From Hawksworthiomyces lignivorus (lineage: Eukaryota; Ascomycota; Sordariomycetes; Ophiostomatales; Ophiostomataceae): a stretch of DNA of 64,000 bases. This document shows positions 1 through 9,619 of the stretch, piece after piece. The translations under genes and the position numbers were made by a program. The notes under the pieces are model-generated. The model saw nothing but the letters and a program-made list of their open reading frames with translations, was not told where the DNA came from and made no database searches. The stretch is taken from the NCBI GenBank assembly GCA_002917075.1, contig NTMA01000089.1:62001-126000 (forward strand). Reading direction: 5' to 3'. Each line of letters starts with the position of its first letter. The first letter of the stretch is position 1.

Positions 1-110
1 TGTTTGCCTTTGTATCCTTCGAAATCACGGTAACCTGCTGAAAGTGGGATATTTTCTGAGATGCATCTCTCAATATGGGCCATATTAGCCTCTAAAGCTG
101 GGACAGCCAT
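1..110 (-). CDS. 5' end of an unidentified gene, cut by the window edge
   Basis: On the minus strand an ATG at 110-108 opens a frame that stays open for all 36 visible codons and leaves the window. It begins MAVPALEANMAHIER and reads like real protein, mixing charged and hydrophobic residues without low complexity. I do not recognise the family from so short a piece. The gene would be divergent from the MFS transporter at 972. It would have the palindrome at 316-329 about 206 bases upstream of its start, which may place it in the catabolic cluster. The alternative is a chance open frame; the sequence to the left would settle it. Confidence 0.4.
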   Translation of the reverse strand, partial: MAVPALEANMAHIERCISENIPLSAGYRDFEGYKGK

Positions 111-971
111 GCTGATGTGGAAACAATGCTAGTTTGGGGCTTTGGCACGCAACAAGTGTTGAGAAATCGATATAGTAAGAAAGAAATGAACTGAACAGAT
201 GGATTCATTCCCATGTCAACGCAGTCGATAAGTCATGGATAGCTTCTAACTAGAGCAGACTATAATTCTGATTTTGGAAATCTGTCAGAAGAGCTCTGCA
301 GAGATCTAGGATTTATCGGTCGCTTCCGATCCGATAATAGCGTCGCATGAGCATGCGTGGAGAGCTAATGTAGCTTAGCGACCACCAATGGAAGGATATA
401 ATTCCAAGCTTATTTTGGCTCCTCATTTGCCCCAGTGCTGTCAACCCAAGATTGACACAATAACTAAGCATATGCCCAAGTGAAACCTCTAGATTCTGGA
501 GCCGTGACCGGCCCACTACGGCGAATGAAGTTACATTCTGCTCAAGATGTCGGTGTTATTCCGTCAATAACAGGGATGTTTGTGTCCTTGCCCCGACCTT
601 ATGACGTCCAAGTCTACTAAGTCAGTTAGCTTCCACGGCAGCTTATCTGACGAGGGTGACTGGGACATGGCGTCTGTCGCAGCTGTTCCGACTAGGATGT
701 GGCTGGTGGCGTACTCATGTAGAAAGGCATTGGAAACCATGTATTGCTGCCGAATACTTGGTCACCATGTCGTTCCTGGACGTATTTGGAAACTGTCTCG
801 CGTATCTAGATGCCACGGCCTCAGAAGCAATTGATATAAATCTCTGTCCTGGCAAACAACGCGGGCGATAGAGTCCTAACACCCTCAACATTGTCCAAGC
901 ATTTAGTCTAAACGCTGGTATTCTTTTATACAACGATTATAAGCTCATCAAATATAAAAACTAAAAGAAAA
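111..971. other. Intergenic region, probable divergent promoter
   Basis: About 860 bases lie between the left-edge partial gene and the MFS transporter. Several open frames of 60-85 codons cross it but none has a recognisable motif. The clearest signal is the palindrome at 316-329, listed separately. Just before the MFS start the sequence is A-rich (ctaaaagaaaa), as is usual for fungal start contexts. Confidence 0.6.
316..329. promoter_or_regulatory. TCGG-N6-CCGA palindrome (Zn2Cys6 binding site type)
   Basis: The sequence reads TCGG, six bases, CCGA, and continues TCCG. It matches the form bound by Gal4-type factors such as A. nidulans UaY and yeast Ppr1 (TCGG-N6-CCGA). The stretch 320-333 recurs exactly at 5704-5717, and the two whole sites differ by one inserted T. 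That the local regulator at 6747 binds here is inference. Confidence 0.55.
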
Positions 972-2570
972 ATGGGGGCGCCTATAATCCCTAGAACAAC
1001 GAACGCACCCGTGATGACAGGTCCATTTATACCACGGCACCATGTGTGGGCACTGATCTACTGTGGATTTTTCGCCATCGGCGCATTTCTGTTTGGTTAC
1101 GACATGTCCTATTTCGGTGGTGTCGTAGCCATGACGCCGTTCATTGACAAGTTCGGAGACCAGATGAAATCAGATGGGACAAAGAGCTTCGGAGCCACCC
1201 TCCTCGCAGTGCTGACTTCGATCATTCAAGTCGGCGATCTCATCGGAGCTTTAACGTCCGGCATCATCGGTTACTATCTGGGGCGGAAGGGTGCTCTCGT
1301 TGTTGCCAGCGTTGTGACCTGTGTCGCCATCATCCTCCAGGCAGCGGCCCAAAACATTGCTACATTTATCGCAGGTCGGGTCATCCTTGGACTGGCGGTG
1401 GGCATTTTGTCTAGTGCTGTCCCGCTCTACCTGTCTGATGTGACGCCCAAGGAGACCCGTGGCATGGTTGTCGGCTCCTGGCAGCTGATCCTCGCACTTG
1501 CTGGCGTTGTCGGCGCCGGAATCTGCCAAGGCACTGAGAGTCTCAGCGGCCAGGTATCCTACCAGGTTCCCATCTGCTTTCAGCTGATTTGCCCGCTGGC
1601 CATCGCGTCCTTTATCTGGTTCGTGCCGGAGTCGCCTCGCTATCTGATCAGCCGCGAACGAGTCGAAGATGCCCGCGCTTCCCTGATGAGAATCAACCGC
1701 AGCAACCCGGACTACGATCCGTCTCTCGAGCTGACGGAATACATCATCCAGCAGAAGACGGAAAACATCTCGGCACAAGGTAGCTGGCTGGAGCTGGTCA
1801 CCGATCCTGTGGAACGGCGAAAGACGCTGTGCTGCGCTGGCGCATTCGCGGCTCAGCAGTTCACGGGCATGACCTTCATCGCAACCTACTGCACCGTCTT
1901 CGCACAAGATCTCCAGGTGGCGAACCCGTTTGCGATCAACATGATTGAAAACGTCTTCTCGGTAGTTGGCGTGGTTGCGAGCTGGTTCTACATCGAGAGG
2001 GTCAACCGGCGCACCATCCTGCTGACCGCGACAAGCTTCATGATCTGCGTCATGCTGACCATCGGCGGCCTCGCCTGCGGCCCGCAGAAGGAGCCGCTTG
2101 TGCCTGTCACGGCGCTGGGCAAGACCATCATCGGCCTCACGCTGATCTACTGCCTGACGTTCAACATGTCCTGGGGTCCCCTGGCGTGGACGGTGGCGAC
2201 CGAGATGTGCCCTGGGCGCAACCGGCCCCGGATCATGGCTGTGAGTGTTGCCGTCTTTTGGGTCTGCTCGTGGCTGGTCACATTCACGCTTCCGTACCTG
2301 TTCACCACTGCCCGCCTGGGTGCCAAGATCGGATTTGTCTACGCGGGTTCTGCCTGCCTGTCTCTTCTCTACGTTTACTTCTTCCTCCCCGAATCTTCCG
2401 GCCGCGTTCTTGAAGAGATCGAGGAGATGTTCAACGACCGAGTTCCGGCACGCAAGTGGAGCACCCACCAGACACGTCTCGTAATGGAAGCCATTGGATC
2501 AACTAAGGCACAGGGGGAAGACGCCACAGGGGCACCTGTAGTCCAGGAAGTAGTAGAAGAGAAGGCGTAA
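972..2570 (+). CDS. MFS transporter, sugar-porter type
   Basis: This intronless 532-aa protein is a plasma-membrane major facilitator of the fungal sugar porter family. Visible motifs are FLFGYD in helix 1, YYLGRKGA in the first cytoplasmic loop, GRVILGLAVG and KETRG in the N-terminal half, PESPRYL at the end of the first half, QQFTGM in helix 7, and PESSGRVLEEIEEMF just after helix 12, a variant of the PETKGR signature. About twelve hydrophobic segments are present. The family takes up hexoses, maltose, quinate and similar solutes, and sequence alone does not fix the substrate. It sits at the head of a row of amidase, decarboxylase-like and ureidoglycolate lyase genes, so it may import the compound they degrade. 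The first ATG, preceded by an A-rich context, was taken as the start. Confidence 0.92.
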   Translation: MGAPIIPRTTNAPVMTGPFIPRHHVWALIYCGFFAIGAFLFGYDMSYFGGVVAMTPFIDKFGDQMKSDGTKSFGATLLAVLTSIIQVGDLIGALTSGIIGYYLGRKGALVVASVVTCVAIILQAAAQNIATFIAGRVILGLAVGILSSAVPLYLSDVTPKETRGMVVGSWQLILALAGVVGAGICQGTESLSGQVSYQVPICFQLICPLAIASFIWFVPESPRYLISRERVEDARASLMRINRSNPDYDPSLELTEYIIQQKTENISAQGSWLELVTDPVERRKTLCCAGAFAAQQFTGMTFIATYCTVFAQDLQVANPFAINMIENVFSVVGVVASWFYIERVNRRTILLTATSFMICVMLTIGGLACGPQKEPLVPVTALGKTIIGLTLIYCLTFNMSWGPLAWTVATEMCPGRNRPRIMAVSVAVFWVCSWLVTFTLPYLFTTARLGAKIGFVYAGSACLSLLYVYFFLPESSGRVLEEIEEMFNDRVPARKWSTHQTRLVMEAIGSTKAQGEDATGAPVVQEVVEEKA

Positions 2571-2651
2571 TATTTTTCAATGGGGAATTCTGCTGCCAGA
2601 AATGGTCTAAGATAGCTTGAAGATGCTGTATTTCGTAAATCGGCCGCGGGT

Positions 2652-2666
2652 TCGGGTCCGCACCGA
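2652..2666. promoter_or_regulatory. TCGG-N7-CCGA palindrome upstream of the amidase
   Basis: TTCGG, seven bases, CCGAA form an extended inverted repeat, 300 bases upstream of the amidase start and 82 bases after the MFS stop. It has the same half-sites as 316-329 and the same seven-base spacer as 5699-5713. Confidence 0.5.
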
Positions 2667-2965
2667 ACAGCCAATGAATTTAGCAAAGTTTATCCAGTCA
2701 ACTGCACATCCGCGCTAAGCTTGCATAAATGGACTTTTAGCAGTAAATATGGAGTAGTAAACTTGGGCGCCCGCTTTCGCCTTAGCTGTGTAAATTAGCC
2801 AACGCGGCTGTTCGTCGACCGGAAGACGGTCACCAGCCAGGAAACCTGCAAGTGTAGTTTATTTCAAGTCCTGCTAGAAGCTACCCGACGTGACAGTGAC
2901 GGTGCTCTTAGCAGTCACGAACCAAGCAGAATACCTCTAGATTTTTAAATTTTTCGTAAACCGAC

Positions 2966-4506
2966 ATGTTCGACATAATCGAAGCTACCGTCGAACAGTA
3001 CCATAAGGCACTTTTGGCTGGAGAAACCAATTGTGAAGCCGTCGTGTCTGCATATCTTGACCGCATCAGCTCCTTGGACAAGGTTCTCCGATCATTTATC
3101 CACCTGAATCCTCAAAGCATAGCGCTCGCGAAGGAGCTGGACCAGTCTCTCCTGCATCGCACCGATGAGAATCTTCCACCACTGTTCGGAGTGCCTCTTG
3201 TGTTGAAAGATACTTACGGGACTTACGATATACCGACAACAGCAGGATCCAAGTCCCTGATCGGGCTACAAACGAAAGATGCGTTCGCAGTAAAGAAGCT
3301 CCGAGAGGCTGGTGCCATCATTCTTGGAAAAGCGAACTGCTCCGAATTTTGCCTCGTCGGCTGCACGTCGTCATCGTTGGGCGGCCAGACGCTGAACCCA
3401 TATGACTTGACGCGGACGCCAGGTGGATCGTCAGGTGGGACGGCCGCCGCTGTCGCAGCCAATTTGGCCATGGTTGGATGTGGCGGAGACACAATGAACT
3501 CGATCCGTTCGCCATCTTCTGCTTGCAACCTCGTAGGCCTCCGACCCAGCGCCGGACGGGTCTCTCGGTCAGGTACCTTTCCGGTGGCAGATTCGCAAGA
3601 TGCCATCGGCCCCATAGCTAGAACGGTGGAAGATGTGCGGATATTGTTCGAGGTGATGCGTGGAGAAGACCCAAGTGATCCGTCTACAGTTGGTAAACAA
3701 TGGGACACAACTCCTCTACCAAGTTTTTCTGAAAGGAAACCGAAGATAGGGATTCTGCAATATTATTTTCCCATGGCAGGCGAAAATGAAGACGCAGAAG
3801 CTGTACTACAAGTTATGGATGCTGCTCTTCAAAGTCTAGAGTCCACTGTCGATTTCGTGCCAATTTCAATAGGCGACCTGGGAGCTGACCAAATCGACAT
3901 TGAGATGCTCCTCAGCACCGTGGATGTCCAGCGTTTTGAGTTTGCTCCATCTGTGGATAAATTCCTTGCATCAGACAACGTTATTTACAGCCCACATAAG
4001 AGTCTGCAATCCATCGCTGACAGTCAAGACTACGACAAGAGCAGCATCAGCGACGTATTCTTTCAGACGCTGGAGATAGGCCCAGGGCAGAGCACTATTT
4101 CTCCCGAGTATCAAAAATGCTTAAATGGGATGGAGAACTTGCACAACAATCTTGTGGCATGTATGGACAAGCATGGCGTAGACGCTCTCACCTTCCCTCA
4201 CCAGCGACGGTTGGTTATGAAAGTTGGGCCAAAGAGCCAACCAGGCCGAAATGGTCTCCTGGCATCCTTGAGTGGATGTCCGTCGCTTTGTTTTCCAGGT
4301 ACGTCGCGACATCTTCCGTCTTTTGAATAGACGTTCACTAATGTCCCAATAAAGCCGGATTCAGCTCGCCCACGGAGCATGCCTTGCTAGGCGTGCCTGT
4401 CGGTATGGAGATTCTTGGACGCCGTGGTGCTGATTTCCTGTTGCTAGAGATTGGGAAGATTATGACAGGCGTATTGGACTGTAGGAAGCCCCCTGTTAAT
4501 TATTGA
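2966..4506 (+). CDS. Amidase signature family hydrolase (one intron)
   Basis: The gene has two exons, 2966-4298 and 4355-4506. The 56-nt intron runs GTACGT to AAG, and splicing yields 494 aa. Without splicing the protein would stop soon after the catalytic core. With it, the C-terminus gains the family-typical GVPVGMEILGRRGAD segment. The catalytic triad of the amidase signature family is visible: Lys81 in VLKDTYG, cis-Ser155 in GGSSGG, and nucleophile Ser179 in DTMNSIRSP, with the usual 24-residue Ser-Ser spacing. DTMNS replaces the common DTGGS. The family hydrolyses amides or ureido acids; ureidomalonase and maleamate-type activities are family precedents, but the substrate here is unknown. 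It is convergent with the decarboxylase-like gene and preceded by a palindrome shared across the cluster. Confidence 0.9.
4299..4354 (+). other. Intron of the amidase gene
   Basis: GTACGT opens and an AG after the A-rich stretch closes the intron. The join is phase 1 and restores PAGFSSPTEHA, a typical amidase C-terminal segment. Confidence 0.85.
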
Positions 4507-4819
4507 TGATAGATATGTTTTAAGAGCACGACACGAGATGGGGGCGATGTAAAAGCAACAGATTTTGAGGGAGAACACGATGGATCTCTTCCATAGTATG
4601 AAAGAACTTTGCAGCAGGACCTCAAGCGCTCTGCTCACGTCCTTTCTCTCTCCCAAACAATAGGAACTACAAGATGATGGAGTGAATTGTCTAGCTCTAG
4701 AATAAAAAATAAAAATTTCCCCCCTTGGGAGACTTGAAGCAAGTAGTCCTAGCATACTACTGGTAATTTTCCACGTTCAGTAAGAGGAGGCAAAAGAAAC
4801 GCCCTTGCAAACACCTGGT
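4507..4819. other. Convergent 3' intergenic region
   Basis: These 313 bases separate the convergent 3' ends of the amidase and the decarboxylase-like gene. I see an A-rich stretch near 4703-4713 and no gene. Confidence 0.6.
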
Positions 4820-5578
4820 CTAGGACGCCATGCTGAATAACTTGCCCCAGCCTTTCACAAGACGGGGATCTATGCCTGCAATGAGCATCATAGCCCAGAC
4901 TACTGTTGATACGGTGTCGAGGACTGTTATGTCATGATTCTCTTCCCAGAATGCAACACGATGGGCCGTATTCAATCCCGTGCAAAATAACGATACTGCT
5001 TTTGCACCACCCTTGACCACTTCTTCCATTTTTTTGTCGAACACAGCGACAGGGATGTAGGCAAAGCTAGCATTGTCTGACATTCTTAGATGCCTCTCTA
5101 GAGAGCAATCCACGCCAATAGTCTTGTAGTTCCTAATAATGGCTTCTTGCACGTCATCCGTATACGGTGTGAGCAGACTCAACTGCTGGATCTCCAACCG
5201 CTGGCACAGCATATTCAGCCCCAACACCGATGTCGTCGCTGGAATACCCGTGGCTTCTGTAATTTCTCGGCAAAGCTTGTCATCTTGCTCGAAGCCGAGC
5301 CAGCCAGCCGAAGTACCACTCCAGCCGATGACATCTACCTTAGCGTCGGCAAGGAGCTTTGCCGCCTCAATGATGTTTGTGTTGTCGAATTGGGCCAGGG
5401 CATCGCTGGAGAGAGCAATCCGCAAAACGCGAAATCGTGCAAAGTGGACAGTCAACCCCGGCACTTGAGACAAGAGCTGTTGAGTTAGAGGCTCAAGAGC
5501 TGTGTTGGATGAGGGCGTAAGGATGCCAAAACGAAAACGCTTAGTGGAAGACATTGGTGGCGGTAGTGTCAAGGCCAA
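4820..5578 (-). CDS. Asp/Glu racemase superfamily enzyme, arylmalonate decarboxylase/maleate isomerase-like
   Basis: This single-exon protein has 252 aa, the normal length for the superfamily. The N-terminal TPSSNTALE matches the P-S-S-N-T motif of maleate isomerases. The first active-site loop reads SGTSAG (Gly88-Thr89-Ser90). The second carries Cys199 in LFCTGLNT. Racemases and maleate isomerases have cysteines in both loops. Arylmalonate decarboxylase has Gly74-Thr75-Ser76 and only Cys188, the arrangement seen here. A C-C bond-cleaving decarboxylase role is therefore inferred over isomerisation. A second ATG eight codons in (MSSTKRF) could be the true start. It is divergent from the ureidoglycolate lyase, with a palindrome between them. 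Confidence 0.8.
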   Translation of the reverse strand: MALTLPPPMSSTKRFRFGILTPSSNTALEPLTQQLLSQVPGLTVHFARFRVLRIALSSDALAQFDNTNIIEAAKLLADAKVDVIGWSGTSAGWLGFEQDDKLCREITEATGIPATTSVLGLNMLCQRLEIQQLSLLTPYTDDVQEAIIRNYKTIGVDCSLERHLRMSDNASFAYIPVAVFDKKMEEVVKGGAKAVSLFCTGLNTAHRVAFWEENHDITVLDTVSTVVWAMMLIAGIDPRLVKGWGKLFSMAS

Positions 5579-5698
5579 AATTTGCCAGTGTACTTTTTCT
5601 CCCCTTCACTACTCGACACTGGCCAACTGAATATGCGGGTGAATGTCCAGCAACTAGGCCATATTATTAAGGGGTCTCTCAGAGAAGAGAAGTTTCAG

Positions 5699-5713
5699 TC
5701 GGTTCGCTTCCGA
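5699..5713. promoter_or_regulatory. TCGG-N7-CCGA palindrome in a divergent promoter
   Basis: TCGG, seven bases, CCGA, followed by TCCG. It is 121 bases from the decarboxylase-like start and 219 bases from the ureidoglycolate lyase start, so it could serve both. Apart from one T in the spacer it is identical to the site at 316-329 over about 18 bases. Apart from this site I see no gene in the 5579-5931 spacer. Confidence 0.55.
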
Positions 5714-5931
5714 TCCGCAGCAGCAGCTCGCGTCAGACTGCTGATAACAAAACCTCTAGCGATTGAAATGCTACGGCCCACGGATATCGGCAAGTACTAA
5801 AATAGCGCCGTACCATGAGATGCATCATCAAGAAGGCATGTTATTTCACTGTTTGCAAAAACCTATCTCGTTTGCCGTGACGGCTTTGGGACAATCATGT
5901 TCTTTTACAGACTAATTCATGCTGCCTCACA

Positions 5932-6601
5932 ATGGAGAAGACACCCCTACGCCATACTCTGACCGCAGAGCCACTTACAGAAGCCGCCTACTCACGTTAT
6001 GGTGGACTGATCGCAGCGCACTTGACAGGGCCCGAGACGGTGGAAACGAACGGGGGAACGGCTAAGCGGTGGCAGAAGGTTGTCCAGCCAGAAAACCTCT
6101 ACGACAAAAGTAGCAAACAGGGGCACTCGGCAGTCAATGTCAGCGTCTCTTCTCCGCGCCAAACCAAGAGTGATGGAGAAGGGCACCAGGTATATGACCT
6201 GAACATGCTTGAAAGACACCCTTTCACGACACAAATCTTTGTGCCAATGTCGGCAAACGCCAAATATCTCGTTGTCGTAGCGGAAAGCAAAGCCAATGAC
6301 GAGGCCACGCCCGACCTGGAAACGCTCCGCGCTTTTGTAGCTTCTTCAGGGCAAGGCATCTGCTACAGGACTGGCCTTTGGCATTCGCCTATGGCGGTGA
6401 TTGGTGGGGTGTGTAGATCGCTTATCGTCTCTTATCTTCTCCGTTTCCACTAGCTAACTGATCGGAACCATCCACCATCACTAGGATGCGGTCACCTTTG
6501 CCATATTCCAGCACGCTAATGGCATCCCGTCGGAAGACTGCGTCTTCTTCCCACTGCCGGCGGAGGACGCTGTCGGAATATCGTTTCCCAGTATGGGGTA
6601 G
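5932..6601 (+). CDS. DAL3: Ureidoglycolate lyase (one intron)
   Basis: Exons 5932-6408 and 6485-6601 encode 197 aa. The 76-nt intron runs GTGTGT to CTAG and joins WHSPMAVIGG to DAVTFAIFQHANG in frame. Family motifs are NGGTAKRW near residue 40 (family NQGTAKR), LERHPFTTQIFVPM, and GLWHSPMAVIG. Ureidoglycolate lyase splits ureidoglycolate into glyoxylate and urea, the last ureide step of purine catabolism (yeast Dal3). No allantoinase or allantoicase is nearby, so the enzyme may instead serve the pathway encoded by its neighbours. It is divergent from the decarboxylase-like gene and followed after 145 bases by the Zn2Cys6 regulator. Confidence 0.88.
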
Positions 6602-6746
6602 ATTAAGCTTGGGCAGTAGGTAGACAATGCGGAGCTTTTCATTTTGTAGCTTCATTGTAGTTGCAGCTGTGCATGCCACGTGAATTCGGACCTCTCATCT
6701 CGTGCTTGTGACAAGACTAAACGAAGATGCGCCTCTCTTGTAAGTA

Positions 6747-9301
6747 ATGGCGACGGAACTGAATAGCCAGAGAGAACATCTCCATGCCTCTGCCCCGAAC
6801 ACACAGAGGCCGCGCAGGCGGGCGCGTGTAGCAGTGGCCTGCATGCGGTGCAAAGCCAGGCGTCAACGGGTGAGCAATATAAGGTTTCCCAATCTTGCGA
6901 TGGAGTATGGGGTTGCGCTATGGATATACTGCGGCGCGGCTTATTCACGGCGGCTCTTGAGGAGCTTTTCAGCTTGCATGTATAGAGGGCAACGGCTGAC
7001 CATTTTAACTGCAAAGTGTGACAACCAGATGCCGGCCTGTTCAAACTGCAGCCGTGCCAACCTCTTCTGCCGGTTTGCCGACAACGAGCATCCATTGCAC
7101 TACGTAAAATGGCTGGAGGGCCGGGTGGCACAGCTGGAAGAGCAGGTCAGCAATGTCTCTCCAACCGAGTCGTCTGATCATCTCGTAACGCCACACCTGC
7201 CGGATGGCGCCAGCTCTCCGGCCCCAGACAGCAGCCAGGACGCTAGAGCCTCCCGGTTTGCCAGCGGTGTTGAGCTCTTGTCGCTGTGTGCTGCTGCCGA
7301 GCCGCCGTATTTTGGGGAGGGGGCGGGCGTATCCATCGTGCAGCTGGTGGAGACAGCCGTGTATGCCAAGCTCCGCGACGGCGAATCCGCAGGCCGGCTT
7401 CCACTACTCGAAGAACGGCCTTTTTCTTGCCATTCTCCCAAGGAGGGCACTCCGAAAGCCCCACTGCCACCGCCAGACCAGGGGACTCTGTTCCTTAACA
7501 CGTATTTTGCGAAAATCCACGGCACATATCCGTTCCTGGCACGAGAGTACATATGGGCCATTCACCAGAAGCGAGATTACTTGGAGAGTGCCGAGAACGG
7601 AGATGCGCGTCTCGACTGGATCATGATGCAGCTGGTCTACGCTATTGGAGCACGCTGCTTAGAACTCGTCGGGGCCCTCACAGCGCTCAGCCCTTCACCG
7701 GAGCAACTTTACGTATCGGCTTTGGCTCGAATCGACGAGAGCTTCTCCCAGGCGGTTAACATTCGCAACATCCAGATACTGCTCCTAGTTGCCATCTATG
7801 CTATGCGCTCACCTTCAGGTATGATTAGACTACGAGTTACTTCACCTCTTTTTCGCCCCAAGAGTGTATGCTGACCGCTTTATTTCCTCGCCTTTGTGTT
7901 AGGGTCCAGCATTTGGCAGCTATGCGGAATTATAGTGCGTAAGTGTATTGAGCTCGGCCTCCACCGCAATGGATCCGTACCTGCCGGCCAAGAGTATACC
8001 ACCCAGCTAGGCAGGCGACTGTTCTGGAGCGTATATCTTTTGGAACGAAAGGTTGCTATGATCTTGGGCCGTCCGTTTGCTATCCACGAAGCCGAAATCG
8101 AGGTGGACGCTCCGCTAGAGGTAGAAGACAACTTTCAGGACGAGGCCGGCCTGGCACGTGCTCGACATGAGTTCCGCAACCAAAGCCAGACAAGCAGCGC
8201 AAAGTGGTGGCCTTCTAGGACATCGAACCTATCCTTTCACATATGCCTGACGCTTCTGGAGCAGGTCAACTCGAAAATTCGGTTGACTCTGCGTCAGATA
8301 CGCAAAGACGCTGTTCCTGAGCGGGTGGATAGAAAGCTGGCGAAGCGGTTCAGCGATCTCGAGGCGTGGCGGGAGAACGTGCTTGGTACGATGTTTCCCA
8401 GATTTTCTCTCGTTTTCTGTCGGAGCAGCATTAGCTAACCGTGTGTGTGACAGGGGAGACGCTGGCAGCCACGGCTGCGGCGAGCCAGCAGGCGGGGCTG
8501 AGCGAGGGCGAGAAGCTGGGCCTGCGCCTGAGCTACTACCAGAGCAAGCGCATGCTGCTGCAGACGCTGATGACGGAGGCGGAGACGAAGAAGCGGCTGC
8601 GGCGGGACGACTACGAGGCCTGCGCGCAGGCGTCGGGCCAGATCTGCCGCATCTACCGGCGGCTGCACCGCCTGTACGCCACGGCCTTTTCGCTGCTCGA
8701 CCTGCACTCGGTCTTCGTCGCCGGCTTTACCATGGTCTACTGCGTCTGGGCCGACCCCAGCCTGTACACGCCGGACCTGGCCGCCGACTTTGGCGCCTGC
8801 TCCACAGTGCTCTACGTCGTCGCCGAGCAGTGGGCCAGCGCCAAGCGGTACCGGGACGCGTTCGAGTGCGTGGCCGAGAAGACGGAGGCGCACGTCTCGG
8901 CACTGCGGAGCCGCCGCGCTCGGCCCGGCCAGCCCACCGCGGCAGTGCACAACAGCTGGTCGATTGCGCTGCCGGAGGGCGGGAGGACGGCTGCCGTTAG
9001 CGGAGACGAGACAGACGACGCGCTGGCCGCCTCGCTCATGAACATGAGCGAGCAGCAGCAGCAGCGGCAAGAGCGGCTGCTGCCGACTCAGCCGGACAGC
9101 TGGTTCGAGACCCCGCAGATGCCGGCCTTTCGCCACGGCATCGACGAGACGACAGACGTGTGGCAGACCATGCAAGACGCCGAGGGCTGCGCCCAGGCCA
9201 TGAACTCAGTGTACGAAGCAATCGACTTTCCAGAGATCGGCGCATTTTTGGCCAACGAGGGCCTTGGATGGTTCTGTGGATCAATGCACGGCTCAGACTG
9301 A
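6747..9301 (+). CDS. Zn2Cys6 transcription factor, likely cluster regulator (three introns)
   Basis: Exons 6747-6869, 7017-7818, 7903-8385 and 8454-9301 give 751 aa. Splicing intron 1 joins the binuclear cluster: Cys32, 35, 42, 49, 52 and 59 with spacing 2-6-6-2-6. A basic stretch precedes it (RPRRRARVA) and a short coiled coil follows (WLEGRVAQLEEQV). The middle contains the fungal-specific transcription factor domain: SSIWQLCGIIVRKCIELGLHR lies across intron 2, then GRRLFWSVYLLERKVA. The C-terminal part is GC-rich with a short Gln run near 9055. Intron 1 is 147 nt, a multiple of three without a stop, so unspliced mRNA would still be open but the zinc cluster would be split by 49 residues. 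The gene follows four metabolic genes and is the natural candidate to bind the TCGG-CCGA sites. Confidence 0.88.
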
Positions 9302-9619
9302 AATAACGAGAACGTAAGCTTTATATGTTACATATGGATATGGCAAAAAGGTGCTGGTGAACTGGAGATTTAGTTATTAGGCGCAGATCGTATTGGGAAA
9401 TCATGTCTCTTATTGGTATATTTTTGAGCAGATGGGTTATGCCAAATCTGATGCTCGCTACTGCTTTAGTCGACAGCTAAAAGCAAGCAATATCCTAGAG
9501 GAAAAGGTATCTCTATATGTTTTATCATAACAGTATTCGTACAAGTCATACATGGACCATGGAATGTAGCGAGAATCTCATAGAAAGGGTCGTCGTCTTT
9601 TTGGTGTGTGTCGGCTCCC
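9302..9619. other. Convergent 3' intergenic region
   Basis: These 318 bases lie between the 3' end of the Zn2Cys6 gene and the 3' end of the chromodomain gene on the other strand. The sequence is A/T-rich and I see no gene or repeat. Confidence 0.6.

Noticed and set aside
1251..2468. 405-codon minus-strand open frame opposite the MFS transporter
   Set aside because: It is a mirror of a GC-rich gene with strong third-position bias, and it shows no domain.
8383..9175. Long frames on both strands over the 3' part of the first Zn2Cys6 gene
   Set aside because: They overlap the last exon, are low complexity, and arise from its high GC content.
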